NCBI RefSeq assembly: GCF_000227745.2
Contig: NC_018012.1
Span: 3,341,501 to 3,405,500 of the forward strand
Reading direction: 5' to 3'
Origin: Thiocystis violascens DSM 198
Lineage (GTDB): Bacteria > Pseudomonadota > Gammaproteobacteria > Chromatiales > Chromatiaceae
DNA: 64,000 bases
Shown here: one piece after another, positions 49,264-56,771 of the stretch
Layout: each line of letters begins with the position of its first letter
Numbering within the stretch: position 1 is the first letter of the stretch
Position numbers and translations under genes: made by a program
The notes under the pieces: generated by a model
The model's input: the letters and a program-made list of their open reading frames with translations, nothing else
Database searches by the model: none
What the model was told of the DNA's origin: nothing

Positions 49264-49975
49264 CGCGAACCTTGCCGCCATCCGCGAGTTGCTATCGCAG
49301 TGCTCACCGGAAGAACAGAAAATTTTGTTCGATGAGCTGCGGTAGCGCCACCTGATCCACGAGTTTGAGCGGGTCATCGATGCCCCTGCGGAAATGATCC
49401 TTGAGGCTGTCCATCGCGCTCCGGAACTGACCCGCCGGATGCTTCGTGGCGTAATCGCTGACGCGGCTTTCCGAACCTTTGTGGTTCCGGCAATGGCGCC
49501 GCTGGGCTGGCGCGATGTCACGCCGGAGGGCAACTTTGCCTACGACTACCTGATGGAAGATGCGCAAGGCCGCATTTCCGTGCAGGTCAAGCTACAGCGC
49601 AGCGAGAGAGGGGCGCCGGTCGTGAGAGGTGGGGCGCGTTTCGGCTTCGAGGGTGATGTGTACATGACCGAGACACAGAAAACGCGGGCCGGCAACGACG
49701 GCCAGGGGAAAAACCGCCCATACCGTTACGGGGAATTTGACGTGCTCGCGGTGTCGATGCAGCCCTCTACGCGCAAGTGGGACCGCTATCTGTATACGCT
49801 TGGGCGTTGGCTGCTGCCTGGGAAAAGCGAGAGTGAGATGGCGACGTTGCAGCCTGTGTCCAAGGAGCCCAGTGGCTTCTGGACCGATGACTTCGTCACC
49901 GCCGCCGCTTGGTTCCGAGCGGACGATGGCGGCAAGCGCATGTCGCTCGTTGAGAAAATGAAGACGCCTGACTAG
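49256..49975 (+). pseudogene. Restriction endonuclease gene with an in-frame amber codon
   Basis: Frame from ATG 49256 reads [22 protein letters not shown], then TAG at 49343-49345, then [16 protein letters not shown] and an uninterrupted 193-residue frame from ATG 49394 to 49975. The frame is the same on both sides, so one CAG-to-TAG change is the simplest explanation. The downstream part has a PD-(D/E)XK-like core (FAYDYLMED..ISVQVKLQRS). Reinitiation at ATG 49394 could still yield most of the nuclease; otherwise the enzyme is dead and the methyltransferase is an orphan. The nuclease family is not recognised. Confidence 0.75.
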
Positions 49976-49982
49976 GGGGGGA

Positions 49983-50119
49983 GGTTCCAAGTGGCGGTCG
50001 AACGCTAGGCCAAACTTACGGGTCTTCTGGATCGCGGCCGATTCCTTCCTGAACTGCTCGCGCAGCCTGGACTCCTGAATCTGACCGATGAGGTCGTCGA
50101 TGGCGGGGACAAGGCGGGC
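49983..50119 (-). pseudogene. Relic of a type III-like Mod methyltransferase N-terminus
   Basis: Minus-strand frame reads RLVPAIDDLIGQIQESRLRE, then ESAAIQKTRKFGLAFDRHLEP, which matches the conserved N-terminal helix pair and the FGLVFE-HLPE stretch found at the start of many Mod-type adenine methyltransferases. No start codon in place, and homology stops at the end of the nuclease gene. With the helicase relic at 47784-47930 it brackets the type II cassette. Confidence 0.6.
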
Positions 50120-50248
50120 TCCCGCGCGTGGTCTCGTTCAGTCTCCGCATCGCGTTCAGTCAAGGAATTGAGTACGGATTCGGTGGTCTTTTCAAACGAA
50201 TACAGATCCGATCGGTTGCGGTCTCCGGACTGATCGCACCTCAACCGC

Positions 50249-50371
50249 TCAGTAGCGATATCGACACTGCACGATGGTCAGCCCTGAATCGCTGGCCTGA
50301 TAGACCAGACGATGCTCGCGGTCGATCCGTCGCGACCATTTACAAATCGTGGTGTGTTCCCATGTCTTCGT
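50249..50371 (-). pseudogene. Relic of a YoeB-family toxin (C-terminal part)
   Basis: The minus-strand frame ending at TGA 50249-50251 reads [24 protein letters not shown], the diagnostic C-terminus of YoeB/RelE-type ribosome-dependent RNases (with the catalytic Arg/His/Tyr residues). A stop codon lies about 40 codons upstream and the N-terminal half and antitoxin are missing. Confidence 0.8.
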
Positions 50372-50425
50372 TTACCGTCCCATTCGCGGCCCACGACGAT
50401 TCATCTGGCTGGATATCATCTGACT

Positions 50426-51940
50426 ATGCTGACCCATCTGCGCGTCGATGGCTTTAAAAATCTGATCGGAGTCGATCTGTATTTCGGACCGTTTACCTGC
50501 GTGGCCGGCGCCAACGCCGTCGGCAAGTCAAACCTCTTCGATGCCATCCTGTTTCTCAAGGCACTGATGGATGTGCCGATCCTCGACGCCGCAATGGCCG
50601 TGCGTGACGAGCATGGAGCGGTCTCGGATATTCGGCATCTCTTCACTCAAACCCCAAGCGGGATCTGTCTTCCGATCTGTATCGAGGCCGAAATCCTGGT
50701 ACCTCCCACGGGCAGTGACTATCTCGATCAGCCGGCGGAGGCAAAGACAACCTTCCTGAGCTATCGGATCAAGCTCGAATATCGTGCGCCGAACGGCCAC
50801 GGGGCGCGACCGCGCGTTGAACTGGTGGAAGAAAGCCTGGACTACATCAAGAAGAGCGAGGCCCACGCGCATTTGCCATTCGATCACTCGGTCAAATGGC
50901 GTGACACCGTCGTCCAGGGCCGTCGGACCAGTCCGTACATTTCCACCGAGATTCAGGAGGACGACACCCGCGTCATCAAACTGCATCAGGATACCTCGAC
51001 CGGCGGTGGTCGCACACGCCTGTTCCAGGCTGAAAAACTACCCCGCACTGTCCTCTCGACCGTCAATGCCCAGGAGAGCCCCACCGCCGTTTTGGCACGC
51101 CAGGAGATGCTCAACTGGCGACCGTTGCAACTGGAGCCATCGGCGTTGAGGATGTCCGATGGATTCGATGCCCCGGCCCAACTGTCTCCCAACGGCGCTC
51201 ATTTGCCGGCCACGCTGTACCGCTTGGCCCAGCAGTGGAAGGAGGAGGATTCAACGCGGCAACCTCGGGACCAGGAGGGCGAGGCGCAGATGCCGGACCA
51301 GCAGCGAGAAGGTTTTGCGCTGACGCAAATTGCCAATCGTCTCTGCGAATTGATCGATCATGTCGGCGCCGTGCGGATCGACCGAGACGAAAAGCGGGAA
51401 TTGCTGACCCTACTGTTGACGGATCAATATGGGACCGAGCTACCAGCCAAGGCGCTGTCAGACGGCACACTCCGTTTTCTGGCATTAGCCAGCGTCGAGA
51501 TCGACCCGACGCTGACTGGCCTGATCTGTTTGGAAGAGCCGGAAAACGGCATTCATCCAGAGCGCATCGGCGCAATCATCGGATTATTACGAGATATCGC
51601 TGTCGATCCCTCTCTGGCGGTCGGAGACGACAACCCACTGCGCCAGGTCATCATCAATACCCACTCCCCGATCGTGGTCGGGCAGGTTCCCGATGAATCC
51701 GTGATCTTTGCCGTGCCCGAGCAACGGATCGTTGCCGGACAAGTCATCAAGGGTGTGTCATTCCGCTGCCTGTCGGGGACTTGGCGTGCCCAGGATAAGG
51801 TCGGCATGCGCACCCTGCAAAAAGGCAGAGCGCTCGCCTTTCTTCAGCCGGTTGCGGAAAAGGGCGACGCCAGTCGCAAAGGCGGAGACCGACGTGTCAT
51901 TGATCGTGAAGATATGATTCAGATGAAACTGGAACTGTAA
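50426..51940 (+). CDS. AAA family ATPase (RecF/OLD-like), probable defence ATPase
   Basis: 504 residues from ATG 50426. N-terminal ABC-type ATPase half: LRVDGFKNLIGVDLYFGPF, Walker A GANAVGKSNLFDAI (~30-43). C-terminal half: LSDGTLRFLALASV (signature), Walker B LICLEEPENGIHPERI and the switch stretch INTHSPIVVGQ. The middle is long and not conserved. Such ATPases partner with nucleases or TOPRIM proteins in phage defence (OLD, PARIS, AbiL-like modules). The next gene starts 3 bp downstream and encodes a TOPRIM-like protein, so the pair is an operon. Confidence 0.85.
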   Translation: MLTHLRVDGFKNLIGVDLYFGPFTCVAGANAVGKSNLFDAILFLKALMDVPILDAAMAVRDEHGAVSDIRHLFTQTPSGICLPICIEAEILVPPTGSDYLDQPAEAKTTFLSYRIKLEYRAPNGHGARPRVELVEESLDYIKKSEAHAHLPFDHSVKWRDTVVQGRRTSPYISTEIQEDDTRVIKLHQDTSTGGGRTRLFQAEKLPRTVLSTVNAQESPTAVLARQEMLNWRPLQLEPSALRMSDGFDAPAQLSPNGAHLPATLYRLAQQWKEEDSTRQPRDQEGEAQMPDQQREGFALTQIANRLCELIDHVGAVRIDRDEKRELLTLLLTDQYGTELPAKALSDGTLRFLALASVEIDPTLTGLICLEEPENGIHPERIGAIIGLLRDIAVDPSLAVGDDNPLRQVIINTHSPIVVGQVPDESVIFAVPEQRIVAGQVIKGVSFRCLSGTWRAQDKVGMRTLQKGRALAFLQPVAEKGDASRKGGDRRVIDREDMIQMKLEL

Positions 51941-51943
51941 CGG

Positions 51944-52576
51944 ATGGCCATGGAGCGCCTGGAATTCACGCTGCTGACCGACGGCAGCTCGGATGCCATC
52001 TTGATCCACCCCTTGACCTGGTTGCTGCGGCAGCACATTAGCGGCCCCGTCGATGGTGTCTGGGCGGATCTGCGCCGTCTGCCACGCCCCCCGAAGGAAC
52101 TGCGCGCGCGCATCGAGAGTGCCCTGGATCTTTATCCCAGCGATCTGCTGTTTATCCATCGGGATGCCGAAGGCGAGCCCCATGAGCGGTGCCTCGCCGA
52201 GATCGAGAAAGCCCTGTCAGGGATTCCGGGACTCATCGTTCCGGTCATTCCGATCCGCATGCAGGAAGCCTGGCTGTTGATCGACGAAGCCGCCCTGCGC
52301 CGAGCGGCTGGTAATCCCAATGGTCGCATGAGGCTGGAAATGCCCCCGCTGGACGGCTTGGAAGACCTCAAGGATCCGAAACATATCCTGCATACGCTGC
52401 TGCTGACGGCCAGTGGTCAGACCGGCCGGCGGCGCTCGAAGCTCAATCCGCATCGTCAGGCGATGCGAATCGGTGAGCTGATCAATGACTATGGTGCATT
52501 GAAATACCTGAGCGCCTTCAATCAGGTTGAAGCCCGTATCCTGGCCTCTTTGGCCGAGGTTCGTCGGCTGGGATGA
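51944..52576 (+). CDS. TOPRIM/DUF4276-like effector partner of the AAA ATPase
   Basis: 210 residues. FTLLTDGSSDAILIHPL at the N-terminus matches the first TOPRIM element (with Asp for the usual Glu), LLFIHRDAEGE is the DxD-like acidic element, and VIPIRMQEAWLLIDEAAL resembles the ExEAW motif of DUF4276 proteins. These features suggest a metal-dependent nuclease. The Asp replacement and family assignment are by eye. Position directly behind an OLD-like ATPase argues for a two-gene defence module. Confidence 0.6.
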   Translation: MAMERLEFTLLTDGSSDAILIHPLTWLLRQHISGPVDGVWADLRRLPRPPKELRARIESALDLYPSDLLFIHRDAEGEPHERCLAEIEKALSGIPGLIVPVIPIRMQEAWLLIDEAALRRAAGNPNGRMRLEMPPLDGLEDLKDPKHILHTLLLTASGQTGRRRSKLNPHRQAMRIGELINDYGALKYLSAFNQVEARILASLAEVRRLG

Positions 52577-52844
52577 GCATCGCGAATCCCAGCAAACCCC
52601 TCTGACGAGAGACTTTCAATTGATCGATAACGCTGTCGCGTCCTTGAGGACATGACGGCGGCTCCAGGGTTTGGCAACGCTGTCGTGGGTGATTCTGGTC
52701 ATCCGGCACGACGCTGAGCGGGACAAAGAGGCTCGGACTCGTGGAAAAAATCTCGTAGGCGATCGGTCGTTGCTTGGCCGCCTCCGGGTCGCCGGGATCC
52801 TCGACAGAGAAGCGGGCCAGGATGTTGGTATCAAGGGCGATCAT
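52518..52844 (-). pseudogene. Degraded VapC-type PIN toxin
   Basis: Starts as a PIN domain (MIALDTNILARFSVEDPGDP..SLFVPLSVV, first catalytic Asp present) but after ~48 residues the frame runs into unrelated sequence, and the later PIN acids cannot be found in the other frames. Its start overlaps the end of the antitoxin gene, the usual vapBC layout. It also overlaps the 3' end of the TOPRIM-like gene on the other strand. Confidence 0.7.
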
Positions 52845-53091
52845 GGCGCACGTCCCGCATCGCGGCCGCTACGTCGAAATCCGCTAGGTGGCGCTCTCCG
52901 GGCTGGTCACACCTCAGCAGTCCAAAGCCGTCTTCGGGGCGTGTCGGCTTGATCGCGCGGAGCATCCGGACCCGGATACTGTCGCCTTCCAGTTCGAAAT
53001 CCAGTTTGCTGCCCGGTGCGATCCCTAGCCGCTGGCGGATCGCGGCGGGGATAACCACCTGGCCATTGTCTGAAACCGTCACGGTCGACAT
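52831..53091 (-). CDS. vapB: AbrB/SpoVT-type antitoxin (VapB)
   Basis: 86 residues from ATG 53091 (or 88 from ATG 53097). N-terminal AbrB swapped-hairpin DNA-binding domain (STVTVSDNGQVVIPAAIRQRLGIAPG) and a C-terminal toxin-binding tail (ADFDVAAAMRD). The frame is intact while the toxin downstream is broken, the common decay pattern for toxin-antitoxin loci. Upstream, 53092-53403 holds promoters for two divergent loci and a ~28-bp segment resembling part of qmoB. Confidence 0.85.
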   Translation of the reverse strand: MSTVTVSDNGQVVIPAAIRQRLGIAPGSKLDFELEGDSIRVRMLRAIKPTRPEDGFGLLRCDQPGERHLADFDVAAAMRDVRHDRP

Positions 53092-53403
53092 GGTCATCTC
53101 TCGAATCTTACCGAGTAAGATGTCAAAGTTTATGACAGCTCGATCAGGATGCCTATTGATGGAGTGGGGAAAATCACGACAAAGCCCGCATTCGCGGACT
53201 TTATCCGTCACGAGGAAAATCCAGCCGATTGACTTCCCCGCAGGAGAACTGCAATGCCTCCAAGGCGTCGTTCTCGAAGGAGATGACACGCACCGGGCCG
53301 GGGCATGGATGATGTCGGCGTGGCGGGTCTCGTGCGGGATCACATTGAACAAAGACTGGTTACGGATGCTATTCTGAGGGCTCTTAATCGATTGGAGAGC
53401 GTC

Positions 53404-53658
53404 ATGGCGCATATCATCCTCGCGGAGGTGACCGCTAGCGTGTCCGAATTGAAGCGGAATCCCATGGGTACCGTGGCGGCCGGCGAGGGCTTTCCCGTCG
53501 CCATCCTCAACCGCAACGAGCCGGCGTTTTACTGTGTGCCGGCTCAAGCCTATGAGGCACTGATGGATCGGCTGGAGGATCTGGAACTCAATGCGCTGGC
53601 CGATGCCCGCATCGCCGACGGACAGGCGCCACTGAAGATGTCGTTGGATGAGCTATGA
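53404..53658 (+). CDS. Phd/YefM-family antitoxin (StbD-like)
   Basis: 84 residues. ILAEVTASVSELKRNPMGTV, then GFPVAILNRNEPAFYCVPAQAYE is the Phd/YefM (StbD-type) fold. A GGAGAG lies 5 nt before the ATG. The toxin gene overlapping its stop is truncated, so only the antitoxin seems functional. Confidence 0.9.
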   Translation: MAHIILAEVTASVSELKRNPMGTVAAGEGFPVAILNRNEPAFYCVPAQAYEALMDRLEDLELNALADARIADGQAPLKMSLDEL

Positions 53659-53749
53659 ACTCGCCTTTCATCCAGAGGCGCTCAAGGAATGGCGCAAACT
53701 GGATGCATCGGCCAAATCGAGATTGCCCCTGCGGTCTGGGACGAGTTGA
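53648..53749 (+). pseudogene. Truncated RelE/StbE toxin
   Basis: Starts MSYELAFHPEALKEWRKLDA, the typical RelE N-terminus, overlapping the antitoxin stop by 11 bp, but terminates after 33 residues. The RNase core is absent. At its breakpoint the DNA switches to a fragment of another toxin family (53716-53801). Confidence 0.85.
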
Positions 53750-53801
53750 ACGCCAACGGCCGATCCTGGCCCGGTCGCGATGAAGTCGCGCGAGCCTCTT
53801 G
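53716..53801 (+). pseudogene. Fragment of a DUF3368 PIN-like toxin
   Basis: In a different frame the DNA after the RelE breakpoint reads IEIAPAVWDELNANGRSWPG, then RDEVARAS and a stop, resembling the IPPAVYDEL region of DUF3368 PIN-domain proteins. Only ~28 codons remain. Confidence 0.55.
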
Positions 53802-53891
53802 AATCCTTCGCCAAACACCCAGCAACCACAAGCTGTGATTTGTGCCCAGCCGCAGGATCGCGACTAGGGCGAATCAGAGAGCCATTCACGA

Positions 53892-56771
53892 TTATGCCTG
53901 CCGATCGCTGTTTACAATCTCGCTTCGCCGATCGCGCGCGTCCGCGAAGAGCGACTCTGGGGTTGGATGCCGATATTCCTCGCTATACAGCTTGACCGAG
54001 CGAGCCACTGAGGCATCACCCCTCCAAACCAGTCGATGCAACACGCCCTCCGTCGCTCGCGCGGCGTCTAGCGCCCGTTCGTCCTGGTGTAGAAGCAAGA
54101 GGATCGTCAGCGGTATTTCATGCACGCGATGGAGGCGCAGCAAGGACTCCAGGAGTCGGCATAGATCGCGAAAGGTCGTTTGATCCATATCCAGCGCGGG
54201 ATCGTCCATGACCAACAACGCATGCGCGAAGCGTCCTTGAGTCAGGTAGCGCACCAAGAACCACGCCAGGCCCAGTGCGCGTACTTCGGCGCGATTCAGG
54301 ACGTATCGGGCTAAACGGAAGTCTCCACTGGTCTCGCTGTCCGTCAGTCGAATCCTCGCTTCCTGTTTGCCTCGTCGACTCTCAACCGCAAGGTTCAAGT
54401 CGCCGCGGATCTGCCAGGGCGCGGGCGTCAGATTAAAGGCGATCTCCAGCCACAACCCCGCAAGCGTTTCCGGCAAGTGGCGCTCGACGACCCCGGTAAG
54501 ACGGTCTTTCAACGCTTTGGAGACAGCGCGCCATGCCTCTGGGCGCTGAAAACCTAACGCCATATCGCGGTAGCGTCGATTCAGGCGTTCCATCAGCGCT
54601 CCGATTCTCGTCTCGAACTGTTCGGCGTCTCCGGCGAGTGGCGCAGCGGCCGAGAGTGCGCGAACCATCTGTATCCAGGCCGTACAGCGGCCTCGTTCGG
54701 TTGAGTCCGATAACAACTGGTCGAGACTGCCCCCGTCCGGCAGGTGAATGGCAAGCGCGTTGCGGACAGCCTCTTGTTCTGACTCGGTGAGTGGACACGC
54801 GCCGCCCCCCAAGATGACAAAGCGTTGGTCCAGGTCTTTCAGGCGTTGTTGAACCTTGGAATACTCCTGCCTCAGCGCGCTCAACGTCTGTGCGTTCTCC
54901 TCGCGCACGGCGGCAACCGTCGCCAGAAGTCCGCCGCGATCGCGCAACGATGTATCGCAGGTCGGACAGCGGTCGTCTCCCGCTCTGATCCAGATGCCCT
55001 CGATGAAAGACTGGACGCCGATAAAATGGGCTTCCCGCTCCTTGTGCGATTGACCTCGCCGAGTCAGGTCCGAAAGGGTTTGCGTTAGCGCCTGGCGCTG
55101 AGCTTCGAGCGATGCCAAGGTCGCGGGATCCTGAGTCGGCTGAACGGCGCGCCGCTGGACAAGCCAAGTACCCCAGATATCCACTTGGCGCGCCAGATGC
55201 TCTGGCCAATGCTTGCGCATGTCCGCAAGCCGGGCGAGAAAGGCATCCACCTCAGCTCTTGCCTTCCAGGCGGGCATCAAGAAATCTCGTAGCAGACCGG
55301 CCGCCGAGTCATCGCAAGTCGCCGTCTTCGACAATTCTTTGGCGAGTGATTGCAGGCGACCATCGTCCGGTTGGAGTCCATCGGCCAGGCGCATGGCGGA
55401 CGCGGTTGTCCTGCTCCAAGACAGTTCGGTGGATCGTAAACGCCCAAGCACATCGGCTGGGATATGCACCGCCTCGCGCAGCTCACGCTCCGCTACTTTG
55501 CGCCTTGCCGTTTCGGGTTTCGTGATCCCCCCAGGTCGGTCCAGCTGCAAGTTCGCCAGCATGGCCTTGAACTCGGCCTTGGCCTGGTTAGACGCGTTTT
55601 CGGTGAATCCCAACAACTCTTCGGCTAACGCCGAGTAATCACCAAGTAGCTCGGCGGCCAAGTCGCGGGCCGGCATCTCGACGAACCGATGGGTGTCGTC
55701 CTGGGAAAGGAGGTTTCCCGACAAGGGTGAGGCATCGGTGCGATCAAGCGCCAGCGAGACCTCGTCGCCATTGATTCGCAGCTTCGGGTCGGTCCGTGGC
55801 TCACCGATGGTCCTCAGATAGAGTTCCAGGTACTCCTTGGCCCGCTTGGTCGTGGTCACGTCATTGTCCGCAAGGAAGTCGTGTGCTCGCTGGGATGTGC
55901 CCCGCAGCGCCAGTTCCAATGCCTCGAACAGGTTGGATTTCCCGGTGCCGTTCGGACCATGATAGACGGCGCAACGAACGGGAGCGCTGGGATCAAGGTG
56001 CAGATCCAGCTCGCGCAGGTTTCGGAACGCTCGGATCGACAAGCTGGTGAGTTGAAAGGGCTCGGCGGCTTGGTCTTTGAGGGGTGACGACGTGGAAGTG
56101 GATTTCTTTCTGGATATCTCCTCGATCTTACCGGCCAGCGTGCGCTCAAGATCTCCAGGGAACGAGCGTCCGAATCCAGTCAGCGCCCGAGCGACCTGAG
56201 CATCGGCGCTGGACCATTCGAGGAGTTCCTCCGCCGTGGTGATGTGCAGCACCCGGCGGGTTTTGAGCAGCAAACGTGGAAAACCGTGTTGCCGAATGGC
56301 CTCGGGCCATCCGCTGTTCCTGGCCACGATGGCATCGACCGGCAGTTCGTCGAGGTGTGCCGTATCTCTTCGTAGATCCGATACCTGTTGACGCCAGATC
56401 GCGACATTCCGCCGATCGACGAACCAATGGATCACCACGCGCCAACCACCGTGTTTGTCGCTCTGCGAATCAGGTAGCCGCCGAGGTAGCAGCCGTGATC
56501 GCAATCCCACTCCACGAGCGACCTGCGCGCGCAGGTTGGTCCGCCGTTCCTCGGCCTGTCCTCGAAAATTCAGCAAGAACAGGGCGACACCGACGTCAGG
56601 GTCCAGCAACAAGGCGTCGTCGTCATCGGTGTCGCTTGGATCCAGATCTTCATTCACCCAGCGCCAACTCGGGCGGTGAAAAGAATCCTCCACGCCAAAA
56701 TCGAATGCAGGATCCACGAGCTCGCGATAGCGATCGATCAGAAACGCGCGGGCGGCTTCAATGGCTCGCAT
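53892..56771 (-). CDS. SMC/Rad50-like ATPase with zinc-hook CxxC and N-terminal extension
   Basis: 959 residues from ATG 56771, which overlaps the SIR2 gene stop by 14 bp. Residues 1-250 are an extension without recognised domain. ABC ATPase head: SIRAFRNLRELDLHLD, Walker A HGPNGTGKSNLF (272-279). A long helical region follows with CPTC (602-605) in DDRCPTCDTSLRD, placed like a Rad50 zinc hook. The C-terminal head has Walker B HALLVMDDPALDMDQTTF (from 851; Asp-Asp, not Asp-Glu) and a switch His in LLLLHQDERA. Such ATPases sense or clamp DNA ends. Tight coupling to a SIR2-like gene marks a two-gene defence-type operon. Confidence 0.85.
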   Translation of the reverse strand: MRAIEAARAFLIDRYRELVDPAFDFGVEDSFHRPSWRWVNEDLDPSDTDDDDALLLDPDVGVALFLLNFRGQAEERRTNLRAQVARGVGLRSRLLPRRLPDSQSDKHGGWRVVIHWFVDRRNVAIWRQQVSDLRRDTAHLDELPVDAIVARNSGWPEAIRQHGFPRLLLKTRRVLHITTAEELLEWSSADAQVARALTGFGRSFPGDLERTLAGKIEEISRKKSTSTSSPLKDQAAEPFQLTSLSIRAFRNLRELDLHLDPSAPVRCAVYHGPNGTGKSNLFEALELALRGTSQRAHDFLADNDVTTTKRAKEYLELYLRTIGEPRTDPKLRINGDEVSLALDRTDASPLSGNLLSQDDTHRFVEMPARDLAAELLGDYSALAEELLGFTENASNQAKAEFKAMLANLQLDRPGGITKPETARRKVAERELREAVHIPADVLGRLRSTELSWSRTTASAMRLADGLQPDDGRLQSLAKELSKTATCDDSAAGLLRDFLMPAWKARAEVDAFLARLADMRKHWPEHLARQVDIWGTWLVQRRAVQPTQDPATLASLEAQRQALTQTLSDLTRRGQSHKEREAHFIGVQSFIEGIWIRAGDDRCPTCDTSLRDRGGLLATVAAVREENAQTLSALRQEYSKVQQRLKDLDQRFVILGGGACPLTESEQEAVRNALAIHLPDGGSLDQLLSDSTERGRCTAWIQMVRALSAAAPLAGDAEQFETRIGALMERLNRRYRDMALGFQRPEAWRAVSKALKDRLTGVVERHLPETLAGLWLEIAFNLTPAPWQIRGDLNLAVESRRGKQEARIRLTDSETSGDFRLARYVLNRAEVRALGLAWFLVRYLTQGRFAHALLVMDDPALDMDQTTFRDLCRLLESLLRLHRVHEIPLTILLLLHQDERALDAARATEGVLHRLVWRGDASVARSVKLYSEEYRHPTPESLFADARDRRSEIVNSDRQA

